A DNA stretch of 64,000 nucleotides from Caldibacillus debilis DSM 16016 (GTDB lineage Bacteria > Bacillota > Bacilli > Bacillales > Caldibacillaceae), in assembly GCF_000383875.1 (NCBI RefSeq), contig NZ_KB912914.1:21363-85362 (forward strand). The letters run 5' to 3'. The position numbers and the translations under genes are program-made. Numbering within the stretch: position 1 is the first letter of the stretch; every line of letters begins with the position of its first letter. Under the pieces are notes generated by a model. It was not told where the DNA came from. It ran no database searches and worked only from the letters and a program-made list of their open reading frames with translations. Positions 7,981 to 17,046 of this stretch are shown in pieces.

Positions 7981-9222
7981 TCAGCGTTCCGGGTCCGGCG
8001 CCGCCGCGCGAAAAACCGCCCACGCCCCGTGCTTTGCGGAACGCAAACGGACCGTATCCCGATTTCCGATCAGATGGACGGCGAAGACCTCCGTTTCCCT
8101 ACCCTTTACGGAAAGGCCGATGTATGCGAGGCCCGGATCCTTCCCTTCCAGCGGATCGGGACCGGCCACGCCGGTAAAGCTGATGCCGACGTCCGTCCGG
8201 AAAAGGCGGCGGACGTTTTCCGCCATTTCCTTGGCGCAAGGGCCGCTGACGACGCCGAACGTACTCACCGTTTCCCTTTTAACGTTCAAAACCTCCGTTT
8301 TTGTCTCCGTTTGGTAGGTGACGACGCCGCCCTTAAACCAGGCGCTGGCGCCGGGGACCGCCGAAACATGGGACTGAAACATGCCCCCCGTCAAGCTTTC
8401 CGCCGCCGCCAAGGTCCAGCCTTTCTTGCGGAGCCGTTCCCCCATTTCGCGGAAAATGGTCGTGCCGCCATACCCGTAAAAGAAGGGCCCGACCCGTTCC
8501 AATATCTTCTTTTCGGCCGAATCCAGCATTTTTTCCCGTTCCGCCTTCACCGCATGGCTGGCCGTCAGGCGGATGCTCACTTCCCCTTCGTCGGCGAGGG
8601 GGGCGATCGTCGGATTGGACTGCTTTTCGATGAGATCCTCCAATTTCTTTTCCAGTTCCGCTTCGCCGATGCCGAAAAAACGGAGAACCCGGGATTCGAT
8701 CCTCCCGTTTCGGCCGGCCAGCAAAGGCTTCCCGTAGCGGAGGAACATCGTCTCCATTTCCGCCGGGGGACCGGGAAGCAGCAAATAAGATTTGCCGCTT
8801 GCGGAAAGAAACATGCCCGGCGCCATCCCGGCGTCGTTCGGCAAAATTTCGGCCCCGCGCAAAACGAGGGCCTGCTTCCGGTTATTTTCCGCAAAGGGGC
8901 GGCCGGATCTCCGAAAATAGTCTTCAATCGCCTTCAACGACGCCTCATCGATAACAAGCGGCACCCCCAGATGGGAGGAAAGCACCTCCTTCGTCACGTC
9001 ATCCTTCGTCGGGCCCAATCCTCCCGTAAACACGATCAAATCGGACCTTTTTTCCGCGATCCCGATCGCCTGCAACAAACGTTCGGGATTGTCGCCGACG
9101 ACCGTATGAAAAAAGACGGAAATCCCTAATTCGGCGAGCTGTTCGGAAAGAAACCGGGCGTTCGTATTCACGATTTGCCCGAGCAGCAGCTCGGAACCGA
9201 CGGAGATAATCTCCCCTTTCAC
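7981..9222 (-). CDS. cinA: Competence/damage-inducible protein CinA
   Basis: A 413-residue CinA with both expected domains: an N-terminal molybdopterin-binding-like (MoCF) domain starting KGEIISVGSELLLGQ with FTGGLGPTKDD, and a C-terminal nicotinamide-nucleotide amidase-type domain with AAAESLTGG and FTGVAGPD. In other bacteria CinA recycles NMN or removes damaged nucleotides, and in B. subtilis it is co-induced with competence. The start is a GTG at 9222 after GGGGATTGCG. Order pgsA-cinA-recA is the standard Bacillus arrangement. Confidence 0.95.
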   Translation of the reverse strand: MKGEIISVGSELLLGQIVNTNARFLSEQLAELGISVFFHTVVGDNPERLLQAIGIAEKRSDLIVFTGGLGPTKDDVTKEVLSSHLGVPLVIDEASLKAIEDYFRRSGRPFAENNRKQALVLRGAEILPNDAGMAPGMFLSASGKSYLLLPGPPAEMETMFLRYGKPLLAGRNGRIESRVLRFFGIGEAELEKKLEDLIEKQSNPTIAPLADEGEVSIRLTASHAVKAEREKMLDSAEKKILERVGPFFYGYGGTTIFREMGERLRKKGWTLAAAESLTGGMFQSHVSAVPGASAWFKGGVVTYQTETKTEVLNVKRETVSTFGVVSGPCAKEMAENVRRLFRTDVGISFTGVAGPDPLEGKDPGLAYIGLSVKGRETEVFAVHLIGNRDTVRLRSAKHGAWAVFRAAAPDPER

Positions 9223-9245
9223 CGCAATCCCCGCTTTCCCCCGCC

Positions 9246-9821
9246 TTATCCTTGAAAGGCGTGCTTATTTTTAATGAAATAATCGAGACCGGACCATATC
9301 GTAAAGAAGGCGGCCACCCAGAGGGCGATATCCGCAAAGGGAATATGCCACAGGGCAAACGGCCAATTTTTCATCAGGAGGGCGGTCACGGCGATGATCT
9401 GGGTCCACGTTTTGATCTTGCCGAGCATATTGGCCGCCACCACTTCCCCTTCGTTCGCCAGGATGAGCCGGAGGCCGGTCACGGCAAATTCCCTGGACAG
9501 GATGATGATCACGATCCAGGAAGGCGCGGCCCCCAATCCGACGAGCACGACCAGGGCGGCGGTCACGAGCAGCTTATCGGCCAGGGGGTCGAGAAATTTC
9601 CCGAAATTGGTGACCAATTGATACTTCCGCGCATAATAGCCGTCGATCCAGTCGGTGGTGGATGCGACGACGAAAATGACGGCGGCGATCAGTTCCTCCA
9701 CCGGGATGGAAATCCCGTTTAACGAAACTTCCCCCCACGGAAAATCGACCACCATCAGGATGACGAATATCGGGATTAAAAGGACCCTGGAAATCGTTAT
9801 TTTGTTCGGGACGTTAAACAT
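9246..9821 (-). CDS. pgsA: CDP-diacylglycerol-glycerol-3-phosphate 3-phosphatidyltransferase
   Basis: PgsA makes phosphatidylglycerophosphate, the first step to phosphatidylglycerol, in the membrane. The 191-residue protein has four to five hydrophobic segments and the complete CDP-alcohol phosphatidyltransferase signature D-G-x2-A-R-x8-G-x3-D-x3-D in IDGYYARKYQLVTNFGKFLD followed by PLAD. It is followed by cinA (23 bp) and preceded by rodZ, whose stop overlaps a terminator-like hairpin. Confidence 0.96.
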   Translation of the reverse strand: MFNVPNKITISRVLLIPIFVILMVVDFPWGEVSLNGISIPVEELIAAVIFVVASTTDWIDGYYARKYQLVTNFGKFLDPLADKLLVTAALVVLVGLGAAPSWIVIIILSREFAVTGLRLILANEGEVVAANMLGKIKTWTQIIAVTALLMKNWPFALWHIPFADIALWVAAFFTIWSGLDYFIKNKHAFQG

Positions 9822-9851
9822 TCATTTTCCTCCCCGTTCCTTTGATCGTAA

Positions 9852-9884
9852 AAAACAGAATAGTCATCCGTGACGATGACTATT
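9852..9884 (-). terminator. Terminator between rodZ and pgsA
   Basis: On the minus strand AATAGTCATC (9884-9875) pairs with GATGACTATT (9868-9859), then CTGTTTTTT. The stem overlaps the last codons of rodZ. It should reduce read-through into pgsA. Confidence 0.75.
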
Positions 9885-10800
9885 GTTCGTTTTTCACATA
9901 GCGGATCTCGATATTTTGCGTGATCGTTTCATCCGGGGCCAAAGCGAAATCCACCTTTTCCCCGTTCACATACATTTCCGTTTGGTAGGCGCGGCCGATG
10001 ACGAGCTTCACCGCCGAATCATCGGTCAAATCGAATTCCTTGGCTGCGCCGTCTTTGAGCAGGCCTTCGAACAATACCGCTCCCGCTCCGTTTCTGACGC
10101 TGACCCAGGTTTCCCCGCCGGCGGACGCCTGGATTTTGAAAAGAAACCGGTCGGCGCCGGTCAGCTCATACACCGTCGAGTTTCCGGAAGTTTGCACCGC
10201 TTTGACCGATTGGGTTTCCGATTGTCCTTCTTCCCCTTCTTCCCCGCCGGTATTGCCGCCTTCTTCTTGGGTACTTCCGGATTTTTCCGTTCCGCCGGAC
10301 CCGTTTTCGCTTTCTTTGGAGGATTGATCCTCAGGCAGGCTGCCGGATTCTTCCATATTGAAGTTTCCGGTGGTTTGTTTCCCGTTTCCCGGCGGATTGC
10401 CGGTCATATAATTTTGCCAGATGAACCAGATGAAAACGGCAAAGGCGACCACAAATACGGCCGCGAGGATTTTGGGAAGCATATCCATCCATTTCGAACC
10501 CCGGTCGTTCAGCACCCTTCTCGACCGGGTCCGGGAAAGCTGTTCCGGAAGCTGGTCTTCATGAACGGAAGGGATTTCGTTCCGGTATTGTTCGAAAATT
10601 TCCTCCGGGTTTAAGCCCACCGCTTCCGCATATTGTTTGATGAAGGCGCGGACATAAAATTTTCCGGGGATCATCCGGTAGTTACCCTGTTCAATCCCCG
10701 CCAGATAACGCTTCTGGATTTTTGTCCTTTCTTCCAGATCGTCCAAAGACAGCCCTTTCTCCTCGCGGGCTTCCTTCAAACGTTTCCCGAGTTCCGACAC
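9880..10800 (-). CDS. rodZ: RodZ-like cell-shape protein (YmfM)
   Basis: RodZ links the MreB cytoskeleton to the membrane and helps set rod shape. Order seen in the 306-residue protein: an N-terminal helix-turn-helix of the Xre type (LGKRLKEAREEKGLSLDDLE), a linker with basic patch, one transmembrane helix (about residues 115-135, ILAAVFVVAFAVFIWFIW), an extracytoplasmic low-complexity Ser/Gly/Glu stretch, and a C-terminal DUF4115 domain. The GTG at 10800 is preferred because GGCAGGTG precedes it and homologues begin at SELGKRLKE; an upstream GTG at 10809 is also open. It stands between ymfK and pgsA as in B. subtilis. Confidence 0.9.
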   Translation of the reverse strand: MSELGKRLKEAREEKGLSLDDLEERTKIQKRYLAGIEQGNYRMIPGKFYVRAFIKQYAEAVGLNPEEIFEQYRNEIPSVHEDQLPEQLSRTRSRRVLNDRGSKWMDMLPKILAAVFVVAFAVFIWFIWQNYMTGNPPGNGKQTTGNFNMEESGSLPEDQSSKESENGSGGTEKSGSTQEEGGNTGGEEGEEGQSETQSVKAVQTSGNSTVYELTGADRFLFKIQASAGGETWVSVRNGAGAVLFEGLLKDGAAKEFDLTDDSAVKLVIGRAYQTEMYVNGEKVDFALAPDETITQNIEIRYVKNEQ

Positions 10801-10818
10801 GTTCAACACCTGCCAATA

Positions 10819-11610
10819 TCAAGTATCAAATCCGTAAAAATCCGATCCCAAAAGCAAATGATCCTCGAGCATCTGGTAGCTGATCTCCTCGTCCGGTTCA
10901 TTTCGCAATTCGATAATATAGTCGAAGGAATCCAGGCTGTATTCCGTGTATTTAATAAAAATATCGGGATGCTCGATGACTTTGACGGCCTGATTGGCCA
11001 TGATCTCGCGAATCAGCTGCCAATGCCGTTCATCGGCCCGCCTGGCGGAAACGATCCCGTCGATGACAAAAATATTGTTCTCGTTGTACTCATCGGCGAT
11101 CAATTGATGGCGGACCGTCTGTTTCAACAGGGTCGAAGACACGAAAATCCAGCGCGTGTTCGCCGATACGCTGGCCGCCACAATCGACTCCGTTTTCCCG
11201 ACGCGGGGCATGCCGCGGATCCCGATGAGTTTGTGGGTTTCCTCCTTGAACAGTTCGGTCAAAAAATCGACGAGCAGGCCGATTTCGCTTCGGACAAACT
11301 TAAAGATCTTCCGGTTGTTTTTGTCCCGTTCCAGATACCTTCCGTGCCGCAGCGCCAGCCGGTCGGTGACTTCCGGTTTCCGCAGTTTCAACACCCGGAT
11401 CGTTTCCATTGTATGTAAAATGGGTTCCACCCTTTTGATCTGATAATCGTCCCTGACCAATAAAAGCAGTCCCCGGCGGTCTTTATCCACACCGTTGATT
11501 TTGTCGATTTTTATCCGGAGCATTCCCAAAAGGGAGGATATGTCCCCCAAAAGGCCGGGGCGGTTGATGAGAATTTGGTATTCCAAGTACCATTCCTTTA
11601 CTTCGCTCAT
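10819..11610 (-). CDS. ymfK: DUF3388 protein YmfK
   Basis: A 263-residue protein of the YmfK family, conserved in Bacillaceae but without known biochemical function. The N-terminus (about residues 8-80, WYLEYQILINRPGLLGDISS) resembles an ACT-like regulatory fold. A middle segment has GIRGMPRVGKTESIV, which looks like a P-loop, so nucleotide binding is possible. It lies between ymfJ and rodZ. I cannot assign a reaction. Confidence 0.85.
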   Translation of the reverse strand: MSEVKEWYLEYQILINRPGLLGDISSLLGMLRIKIDKINGVDKDRRGLLLLVRDDYQIKRVEPILHTMETIRVLKLRKPEVTDRLALRHGRYLERDKNNRKIFKFVRSEIGLLVDFLTELFKEETHKLIGIRGMPRVGKTESIVAASVSANTRWIFVSSTLLKQTVRHQLIADEYNENNIFVIDGIVSARRADERHWQLIREIMANQAVKVIEHPDIFIKYTEYSLDSFDYIIELRNEPDEEISYQMLEDHLLLGSDFYGFDT

Positions 11611-11661
11611 CCCAGCACCTGCCCGTTTCCGGCCGGCTCCGGGCCGAAAACATTTTTTCTT

Positions 11662-11672
11662 GATTCTATCAT
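11662..11672 (-). promoter_or_regulatory. Possible extended -10 promoter of ymfK
   Basis: On the minus strand TATGATAGAATC contains TG-N-TAGAAT, an extended -10 element, about 50 bp before ymfK. No clear -35 box is seen. Confidence 0.35.
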
Positions 11673-11873
11673 AAATGATTTTTTCCCTTTAGAAAAGGAA
11701 AAACACCAAATAATTTTCACGTTCCGGCGAACTTCCTCCCCTCGTTTTTTCCGCCGGGAGCACCGATGGATGCCGGAAGGACCGACTTTTTTTAAAATGG
11801 AAAGAAAAATTTTACAAAAAAGAGGGAATCTGTACGGCCTGGAGGCCGACCTCGCCGCCGGGGAAAATTTGAC

Positions 11874-11898
11874 AAAAAAAGAGAGGAATCCTCCTCCC
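11874..11898 (-). terminator. Weak terminator of ymfJ
   Basis: Directly after the ymfJ stop the minus strand reads GGGAGGAGGATTCCTCTC followed by seven T. The hairpin is short and imperfect, but the T run is good. Confidence 0.4.
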
Positions 11899-12155
11899 TA
11901 TTTTTGGCTTTCTTCTTGGACCAGTTTGACCATCATATTGGCGATCGCCCGTTGCTCTTCCTCGTCGGCCACGGACCATAAATCGGAAAGCACCCGCTCC
12001 TGTTCGTTTTTCGGATCGACATGGTTCGCCAAATAGTCGCCGATCTGATAGGCCAAATTGGAAATCGTTTCTTGGCTCAACCCGTGTTCCCTCGCCTGGC
12101 TGAGCTTATCTCCCAAAAAGTCTTTCCATTGCTGCCAATTGTCCAATACACCCAT
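11898..12155 (-). CDS. ymfJ: DUF3243 protein YmfJ
   Basis: A small (85-residue) acidic helical protein of the YmfJ/DUF3243 family found throughout Bacillaceae; function unknown. Conserved features are VLDNWQQWKDFLGDKL near the start and LANHVDPKNEQERVL in the middle. Two ATG codons stand in tandem after AAGGAGG; the second (12155) has the better 7-nt spacing, while the first (12158) would add one methionine. It sits between ymfI and ymfK. Confidence 0.88.
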   Translation of the reverse strand: MGVLDNWQQWKDFLGDKLSQAREHGLSQETISNLAYQIGDYLANHVDPKNEQERVLSDLWSVADEEEQRAIANMMVKLVQEESQK

Positions 12156-12234
12156 CATTGAACCTCCTTCCGAAATGTTCAATGATAGTTTGGGTTACTC
12201 GGGAAAAAATATGCGCGTTTCAAAAAATCCCAGA

Positions 12235-12963
12235 TCATGTATACCATCCCCCGTTGACGCTCAACACCTGCCCGGTGATATAGGAAGCTTCGTCGGACAA
12301 TAAAAATTTGACGGCGCCGGCCACATCTTCGGGCCTTCCCGCCCGTCCCGCGGGGATCTCGGCCAAGATCCGCTCCCTGTCTTCCCCATTTATGGATCCG
12401 TTCATTTCCGTGTCGATAAAACCCGGGGCGATGGCGTTCACGCGGATGCCGCTCGGGGCGAGCTCCTTGGCGAGCGCCTTGGCGAAGGCGATCTGGGCGC
12501 CCTTGGCGGCGGAGTACACCGTCTCGCAGGCTGCGCCCGTCTGCCCCCAAATGGAGGAAATGAAGAGGATGCTCCCCCTTTTTTTGGCGATCAGTTTCGG
12601 CAGCAAGGATTTCGTGATCAAAATGGGGGCGGTCACGTGCAAAGCGATCGTTTTTTCCAGATCGGCGTCAGAAGTTTCCTGCAGCAAACGCACCAAATTC
12701 GTGCCGCTGTTATGGACGATGCCGTCCAATTGGAAAATGGAGCGGCACAGTTTCCGGCAGCCGTCCCTTTCGGTCAAGTCCGCCTGGATCGGGATATGCT
12801 CCAGGGAACCGTCGATTTCCTTCAATTGCTCCAGCAAGTTGCGAACGGCCGCATGCCCGCGGTTATAATGCAAATAGAGGGAATATCCGGCGCCCGCCAG
12901 CGCTTCGGCGACCGCCCGCCCGATGCCGCCGCTCGATCCGGTGATCAAAATGTAGCCTTTCAA
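12235..12963 (-). CDS. ymfI: SDR reductase YmfI (EF-P 5-aminopentanone reductase type)
   Basis: A 242-residue classical SDR with TGSSGGIG near residues 8-15, NSG (in HNSGTN), Ser in FISSIWG and Tyr/Lys in VYSAAKG. In B. subtilis YmfI reduces the 5-aminopentanone attached to Lys32 of elongation factor P, completing its modification and supporting swarming. The TTG at 12963 is chosen because GAGGAGG lies 8 nt before it and the protein then has the length of B. subtilis YmfI. Upstream in-frame codons lack a ribosome-binding site. Neighbours ymfH and ymfJ are those of B. subtilis. Confidence 0.9.
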   Translation of the reverse strand: MKGYILITGSSGGIGRAVAEALAGAGYSLYLHYNRGHAAVRNLLEQLKEIDGSLEHIPIQADLTERDGCRKLCRSIFQLDGIVHNSGTNLVRLLQETSDADLEKTIALHVTAPILITKSLLPKLIAKKRGSILFISSIWGQTGAACETVYSAAKGAQIAFAKALAKELAPSGIRVNAIAPGFIDTEMNGSINGEDRERILAEIPAGRAGRPEDVAGAVKFLLSDEASYITGQVLSVNGGWYT

Positions 12964-13130
12964 CTGCCAATCCTCCTCTCCCCAGCACCGTATTACGGGC
13001 AAGCCCCGGGGCCTCTGCCGCTGATTTCCGCCCCGGGGCCGCAAGCGCAAGACTCCCAAATGACATGACCTTTTTTTGCCCTGCATCAGCCGCCCCGTGA
13101 AAAGAGCCGGTTTTCTCCCGGAGCCGTTTC

Positions 13131-14420
13131 CTACCCTTTCGGGACGATTTGGAAGCAGGTGATGCGGTCCTCGCTGATCAAACGTTCCGCCGCGCGTATT
13201 ACGTCTTGGTATCCGATCGTTTCCAAAACGGGCAGCACGCGGAACAAATCGATGCCGTTGAAACGGTATTTGATGAACTGGTTGGCGATAAACTCCGGAG
13301 AATTGAAGGCGCGCAAGAATTCCCCGATCTTCTTTTTCTTGATCCGGACAAGCCCCGCTTCCTCCAGCCCGGTCCCCGCTTTCGCCCCGAACAAGATTTC
13401 CCGGATCCTTTCGTTGAGCCGGTCGGGATGTTTCGTGTCGCCCCCGATAACGGCGAAGGCAAACCCGGACTCCCGGGAATAATCGAAATAAAACCGGTCG
13501 GTGATCAAGTCTTCGTTATACAGGCCCTCGCGATGGGGGGAGCTTTTGCCGAAAAGCATTTCCAAAAGGAGCTCCACGGCCAACTCCTCCCGCAAAGCCT
13601 CATCCCCCGTTTTTCCTTCGTCCCGACCCTTGATGCCGACCATGCACTTCGGGGTCTGCACGTTCATTTCCATCTTCCGGAATTTTGTCGCGACCCCTTC
13701 CGGTTCATCGGGATCGATTCGCCGGATTTCCTCCGGCCGGGCAAAGGATTTCTTCCCCTGATTCTCCCGGATGAGCGCCAGGGTTTCCCCGGGATCGACC
13801 GGCCCATCGACAAAGACCGCCATGTTGGCCGGATGATAGAAGGTGCGGTAGCATTCATAAAGAAGTTCTTTCGTGATCCTGGTGATGGATTCTAAAGTCC
13901 CGGCGATGTCGATTTTCACCGGATGATGATGGTACATGTTTTCGATCGTTCCGAAATAGGCCCGCCAATCCGGCTGGTCGTTGTACATTTGGATTTCCTG
14001 GCCGATGATCCCCTTTTCCTTCTCCACCGATTGGTCGGTGAAATAGGGTTCCTGGACGAAATCCAGCAGCGTCCTCAAATTTTCTTTGACACGGTCGGCC
14101 GAGGAGAAAAGATAAGCCGTCCTCGTAAAGGTGGTGTAGGCGTTCGCCGAAGCTCCCCGACGGGTGAAGGCTTGCAGGACGTCTCCCGTCTTCTTTTCGA
14201 ACATCTTATGTTCCAAAAAGTGGGCGATGCCGTCCGGGACCCGGACCGGTTCCTCTTTCCCCAACGGGACGAAGTGATTGTCCACGGAACCGTACTTGGT
14301 GGCAAAAACGGCAAAGGTTTGGAAAAATTCCTTTTTCGGAAGGATATAGACGTCCAGTCCGTTATCCATTTTTTCAAAAAACAGGCGCTCGTTGAGCTGC
14401 TCAATTAAGACTTCCTTCAT
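13131..14420 (-). CDS. ymfH: M16 family zinc peptidase YmfH
   Basis: A 429-residue pitrilysin/insulinase-family protein. The zinc-binding HxxEH motif is intact in IAHFLEHKMFE (about residues 65-76), with the third ligand expected in EKGIIGQEIQMYND. It should be the catalytic partner of YmfF, since M16 peptidases often pair one active and one inactive subunit. Its start overlaps the end of ymfF by 20 bp, implying coupled translation. The substrate is unknown; relatives AlbE/AlbF process the bacteriocin subtilosin. Confidence 0.92.
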   Translation of the reverse strand: MKEVLIEQLNERLFFEKMDNGLDVYILPKKEFFQTFAVFATKYGSVDNHFVPLGKEEPVRVPDGIAHFLEHKMFEKKTGDVLQAFTRRGASANAYTTFTRTAYLFSSADRVKENLRTLLDFVQEPYFTDQSVEKEKGIIGQEIQMYNDQPDWRAYFGTIENMYHHHPVKIDIAGTLESITRITKELLYECYRTFYHPANMAVFVDGPVDPGETLALIRENQGKKSFARPEEIRRIDPDEPEGVATKFRKMEMNVQTPKCMVGIKGRDEGKTGDEALREELAVELLLEMLFGKSSPHREGLYNEDLITDRFYFDYSRESGFAFAVIGGDTKHPDRLNERIREILFGAKAGTGLEEAGLVRIKKKKIGEFLRAFNSPEFIANQFIKYRFNGIDLFRVLPVLETIGYQDVIRAAERLISEDRITCFQIVPKG

Positions 14421-15684
14421 CCTGACCCTCCATTCCGGTTAAAAAATAGACGGTATCCGGCGCGATTTTCCCGGCGGCCCGCATGACGTCTTCCTTCGTC
14501 ACCCCGTTGATCCGGTCCTGCCATTGTTCTTGGGTGATGCTTTTGCCGCTGATGACGTTATGGTAGAGCACTTCGATCAATCCCCTGGACGTGTCCAGCG
14601 TTTCCGACATTTGGTTTCGGATGGCCGCTTTTGTCTGCTCCAGCTCCTCTTCGGTGAAATCTCCCTTTTTTACCGCCTCCCACTGATCGACGATGATGTC
14701 GACGGTCTTCCGGTAATTTTTCGGATCGATCCCCGTCAAAACCATCAGCAAACCTTTGTGGCTTTCGAGCCGGCTGAAGGCGTAATAGGCGAGGCTTTCC
14801 TTTTCCCGGACGTTGCGGAACAATTTGGAATGGGGAAAGCCGCCGAAGAGGCCGTTAAAGACCTGCAGGGGGAAATATTCCCCGTCGCCGTAAAAAATGT
14901 TCGTCCGAAAACCGATGTTTAATTTTCCCTGGTTGACCGGCTGCCGTTCGGAAACTTCCCGGAAATTCCCTTTCACCGGCGCAGGCCGCGGCGCGAAATC
15001 GTTCCTTCGTCGTTCCGGGAAGGAAAACAGCCGGGAACAAAGATTTTCAACGGCCTGGACGTCGAAGTCGCCGACGCAGTAAAGATCCAGATCGTCTTCT
15101 TCCAGGCTTCGCTGAAAATACCGGTAGAGGCTTTCCCCGTCGATCCCGTCCACCGCATCCATATAACCGTTGACGGGAACGGCGTAGGGCTCCTCTTTGC
15201 ACATCTCTTCGACCAGCCGCAGGCTGGCGTAGCTCATCTTGTCGTCGTATACCGCCTGGATCCTTTGTTTCAGCGCCCGTTTCTCCCGTTCGACGATCTC
15301 CCGGTCGAAGCTTCCGTTTTCCGCCTTCGGCTCAAAAAGGACTTCGTGAAGGAAGCGGAGCCCTTTTTCCATTAACGGTTCCGAGCCTCTGAGAAATTTT
15401 TCGTTCGCCACTTCCAAGTGGAGGGAAATGATGTGATTTTCCCCCTTTTTTTGCAGCTCGGCGAAAAAATCCGCCCCGTAGAGTTCTTCCAGATAGGAAC
15501 GGAGTTCCGGCTGGCTCGGGCGGCGCTTCGTCCCGCTCTGCAAAACGTAGGGCAAAAGCGCCCGGATGGTGGCGCTTTCCTTGGCAAGCGGCGCCTTCAT
15601 TTTCAGGACGATCGTGTTTGTTTTAAATTTTTCCGTTCTTATAAAATGGAAAGTCACTCCCTGGCGGTGAACGATGGTCTCCAT
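14401..15684 (-). CDS. ymfF: M16 family peptidase-like protein YmfF (inactive subunit)
   Basis: A 427-residue M16-fold protein. Where active members have HxxEH it reads LPYVLQSGTKRRPSQPELRS, so the zinc site is missing and it is probably the non-catalytic partner of YmfH. The C-terminal M16 domain is well kept (FRNVREKESLAYYAFSRLES). The ATG at 15684 follows AGGAGGAAAGGA; the open frame extends further but lacks another ribosome-binding site. It heads the ymfF-ymfH unit, with 20 bp overlap. Confidence 0.9.
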   Translation of the reverse strand: METIVHRQGVTFHFIRTEKFKTNTIVLKMKAPLAKESATIRALLPYVLQSGTKRRPSQPELRSYLEELYGADFFAELQKKGENHIISLHLEVANEKFLRGSEPLMEKGLRFLHEVLFEPKAENGSFDREIVEREKRALKQRIQAVYDDKMSYASLRLVEEMCKEEPYAVPVNGYMDAVDGIDGESLYRYFQRSLEEDDLDLYCVGDFDVQAVENLCSRLFSFPERRRNDFAPRPAPVKGNFREVSERQPVNQGKLNIGFRTNIFYGDGEYFPLQVFNGLFGGFPHSKLFRNVREKESLAYYAFSRLESHKGLLMVLTGIDPKNYRKTVDIIVDQWEAVKKGDFTEEELEQTKAAIRNQMSETLDTSRGLIEVLYHNVISGKSITQEQWQDRINGVTKEDVMRAAGKIAPDTVYFLTGMEGQDEGSLN

Positions 15685-16024
15685 TTCCTTTCCTCCTGGT
15701 CTTCGTAATGGATTTCCGGGGCGGTCGTCCACACCTGCAACGCCCGCAGGAAAGGCTGACCGTCTTCGCCCCGGATGGCGCAGGCCTCAGCCGTCCCCGG
15801 ATGAAGGGGCCCCTTCCGTTTTCCCGAAAGCGGCCTCCCTCAGCCATATTACCTATTATATGACGGGCGGCGCCTTTTATATGGCCGCAATCGTTCCGCT
15901 CAGCCTTATTATCCCCAATAATTCCTTTATATGTAACCCGCCTTCCCATTTCGGCGCCGAAAGAAAAAGGGCGCGGACAGGGCCATCCCGCGCCTTTCCC
16001 GTGAATGATGGCCGGATGTAAGAA
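15685..16024. other. Intergenic region nupQ-ymfF
   Basis: No gene is visible in these 340 bp. On the minus strand CATATAATA (15862-15854) fits the -10 of a sporulation-type (sigma-E or sigma-K) promoter, with TATA-like sequence 15 bp upstream, but the call is weak. Palindromic GGAAGGGGCCCCTTC lies nearer the gene (about 15805-15820). Confidence 0.4.
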
Positions 16025-16050
16025 AGACTCTCATGTTCCGATGAGAGTCT
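16025..16050 (-). terminator. Terminator of the nup operon
   Basis: AGACTCTCAT (16025-16034) and ATGAGAGTCT (16041-16050) form a perfect 10-bp stem; on the minus strand it is followed by TTC TTAC. It lies 33 bp after nupQ. The T run is short. Confidence 0.7.
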
Positions 16051-16082
16051 TGAAAATTTTCCCTTTGTCCGATGAAAGGGCT

Positions 16083-17045
16083 TTATCGGTTTTCTTTTAC
16101 GTAAGGGATGTTCAAAGCTTTCGGGGCCACCGACTTGCCGATGAAGCCGGCGATGGCCAGGATCGTCAGGACATAGGGCAAGATGAACAGATAAACCTGC
16201 GGGATTTCCCTGATGACGGGGATATTGGAACCGATCGTGCTCAAGCTTTGGGCGAAACCGAAGAAAATGGCGGCGCCCATCATCCCGAGCGGGTTCCATT
16301 TCCCGAAGATCATCGCCGCAATGGCCATGAAGCCTTGCCCGCTGATGGTCGCATGGCTGTAGTCCAACGTGATCGACTGGGAGAAAATCGCCCCGCCGAT
16401 GCCGCCCAGCGCCCCGCTGATCATCACCCCGATGTAGCGCATCCGGTTGACCTTGATCCCCATCGTATCAGCGGCCGTCGGATGCTCCCCGACCGAGCGG
16501 AGGCGCAAACCGAAGGGGGTTTTGAAAAGGATGACCCATCCGATCACCGCGGCCAAAATCGCCAAATAGGAAGTCAGATAAACGTTTTGGAAAAAGATCG
16601 GTCCGATGACCGGAATATCCTTCAGGACCGGAATGTTAAAGCGGGTGATCGCCTCCTGCACCATCGGGGTTTGGCCCTTGCCGTCGAAAATCTTCTTCAC
16701 GAGAAACAGCGTGGCGCCCGACGCCAGCATGTTCAGGGCGGTACCGGCGATGATTTGGTCGGCGCGGAAGGTGATCGACGCGACGGCGAGCAGCAGGGAA
16801 AAGGCGCAGCCGGCAGCCATCGCCACCAGAATGGAAACCCAAACGGTCATGGAGCCGAAGATATGGGCCGTAAACAGATTAAAAATGATCCCGGTGAAGG
16901 CGCCGACTTGCATAACACCTTCCAAACCGATGTTGGTGACGCCCGAACGTTCCGTAAATACTGCGCCCAAACCGGTGAAGATGAGGGGAGCCGCGAAAAA
17001 CAGGGCGTTGTAAAAGATAAAGGCGACGATGTCCAAAAAGTCCAC
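16083..17045 (-). CDS. nupQ: Nucleoside ABC importer, permease NupQ
   Basis: A 320-residue hydrophobic protein with about eight to nine membrane helices, of the BPD_transp_2 family used by BMP/ribose-type importers. Family features are ERSGVTNIGLEGVMQVGAF near residue 31 and a cytoplasmic loop TPFGLRLRSVGEHPTAADTMG. With NupP it forms the membrane channel. It starts with GTG after AAAGGGGTGAAG and follows the nupP stop by one base, so translation is coupled. Confidence 0.93.
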   Translation of the reverse strand: MDFLDIVAFIFYNALFFAAPLIFTGLGAVFTERSGVTNIGLEGVMQVGAFTGIIFNLFTAHIFGSMTVWVSILVAMAAGCAFSLLLAVASITFRADQIIAGTALNMLASGATLFLVKKIFDGKGQTPMVQEAITRFNIPVLKDIPVIGPIFFQNVYLTSYLAILAAVIGWVILFKTPFGLRLRSVGEHPTAADTMGIKVNRMRYIGVMISGALGGIGGAIFSQSITLDYSHATISGQGFMAIAAMIFGKWNPLGMMGAAIFFGFAQSLSTIGSNIPVIREIPQVYLFILPYVLTILAIAGFIGKSVAPKALNIPYVKENR

Positions 17046-17046
17046 C

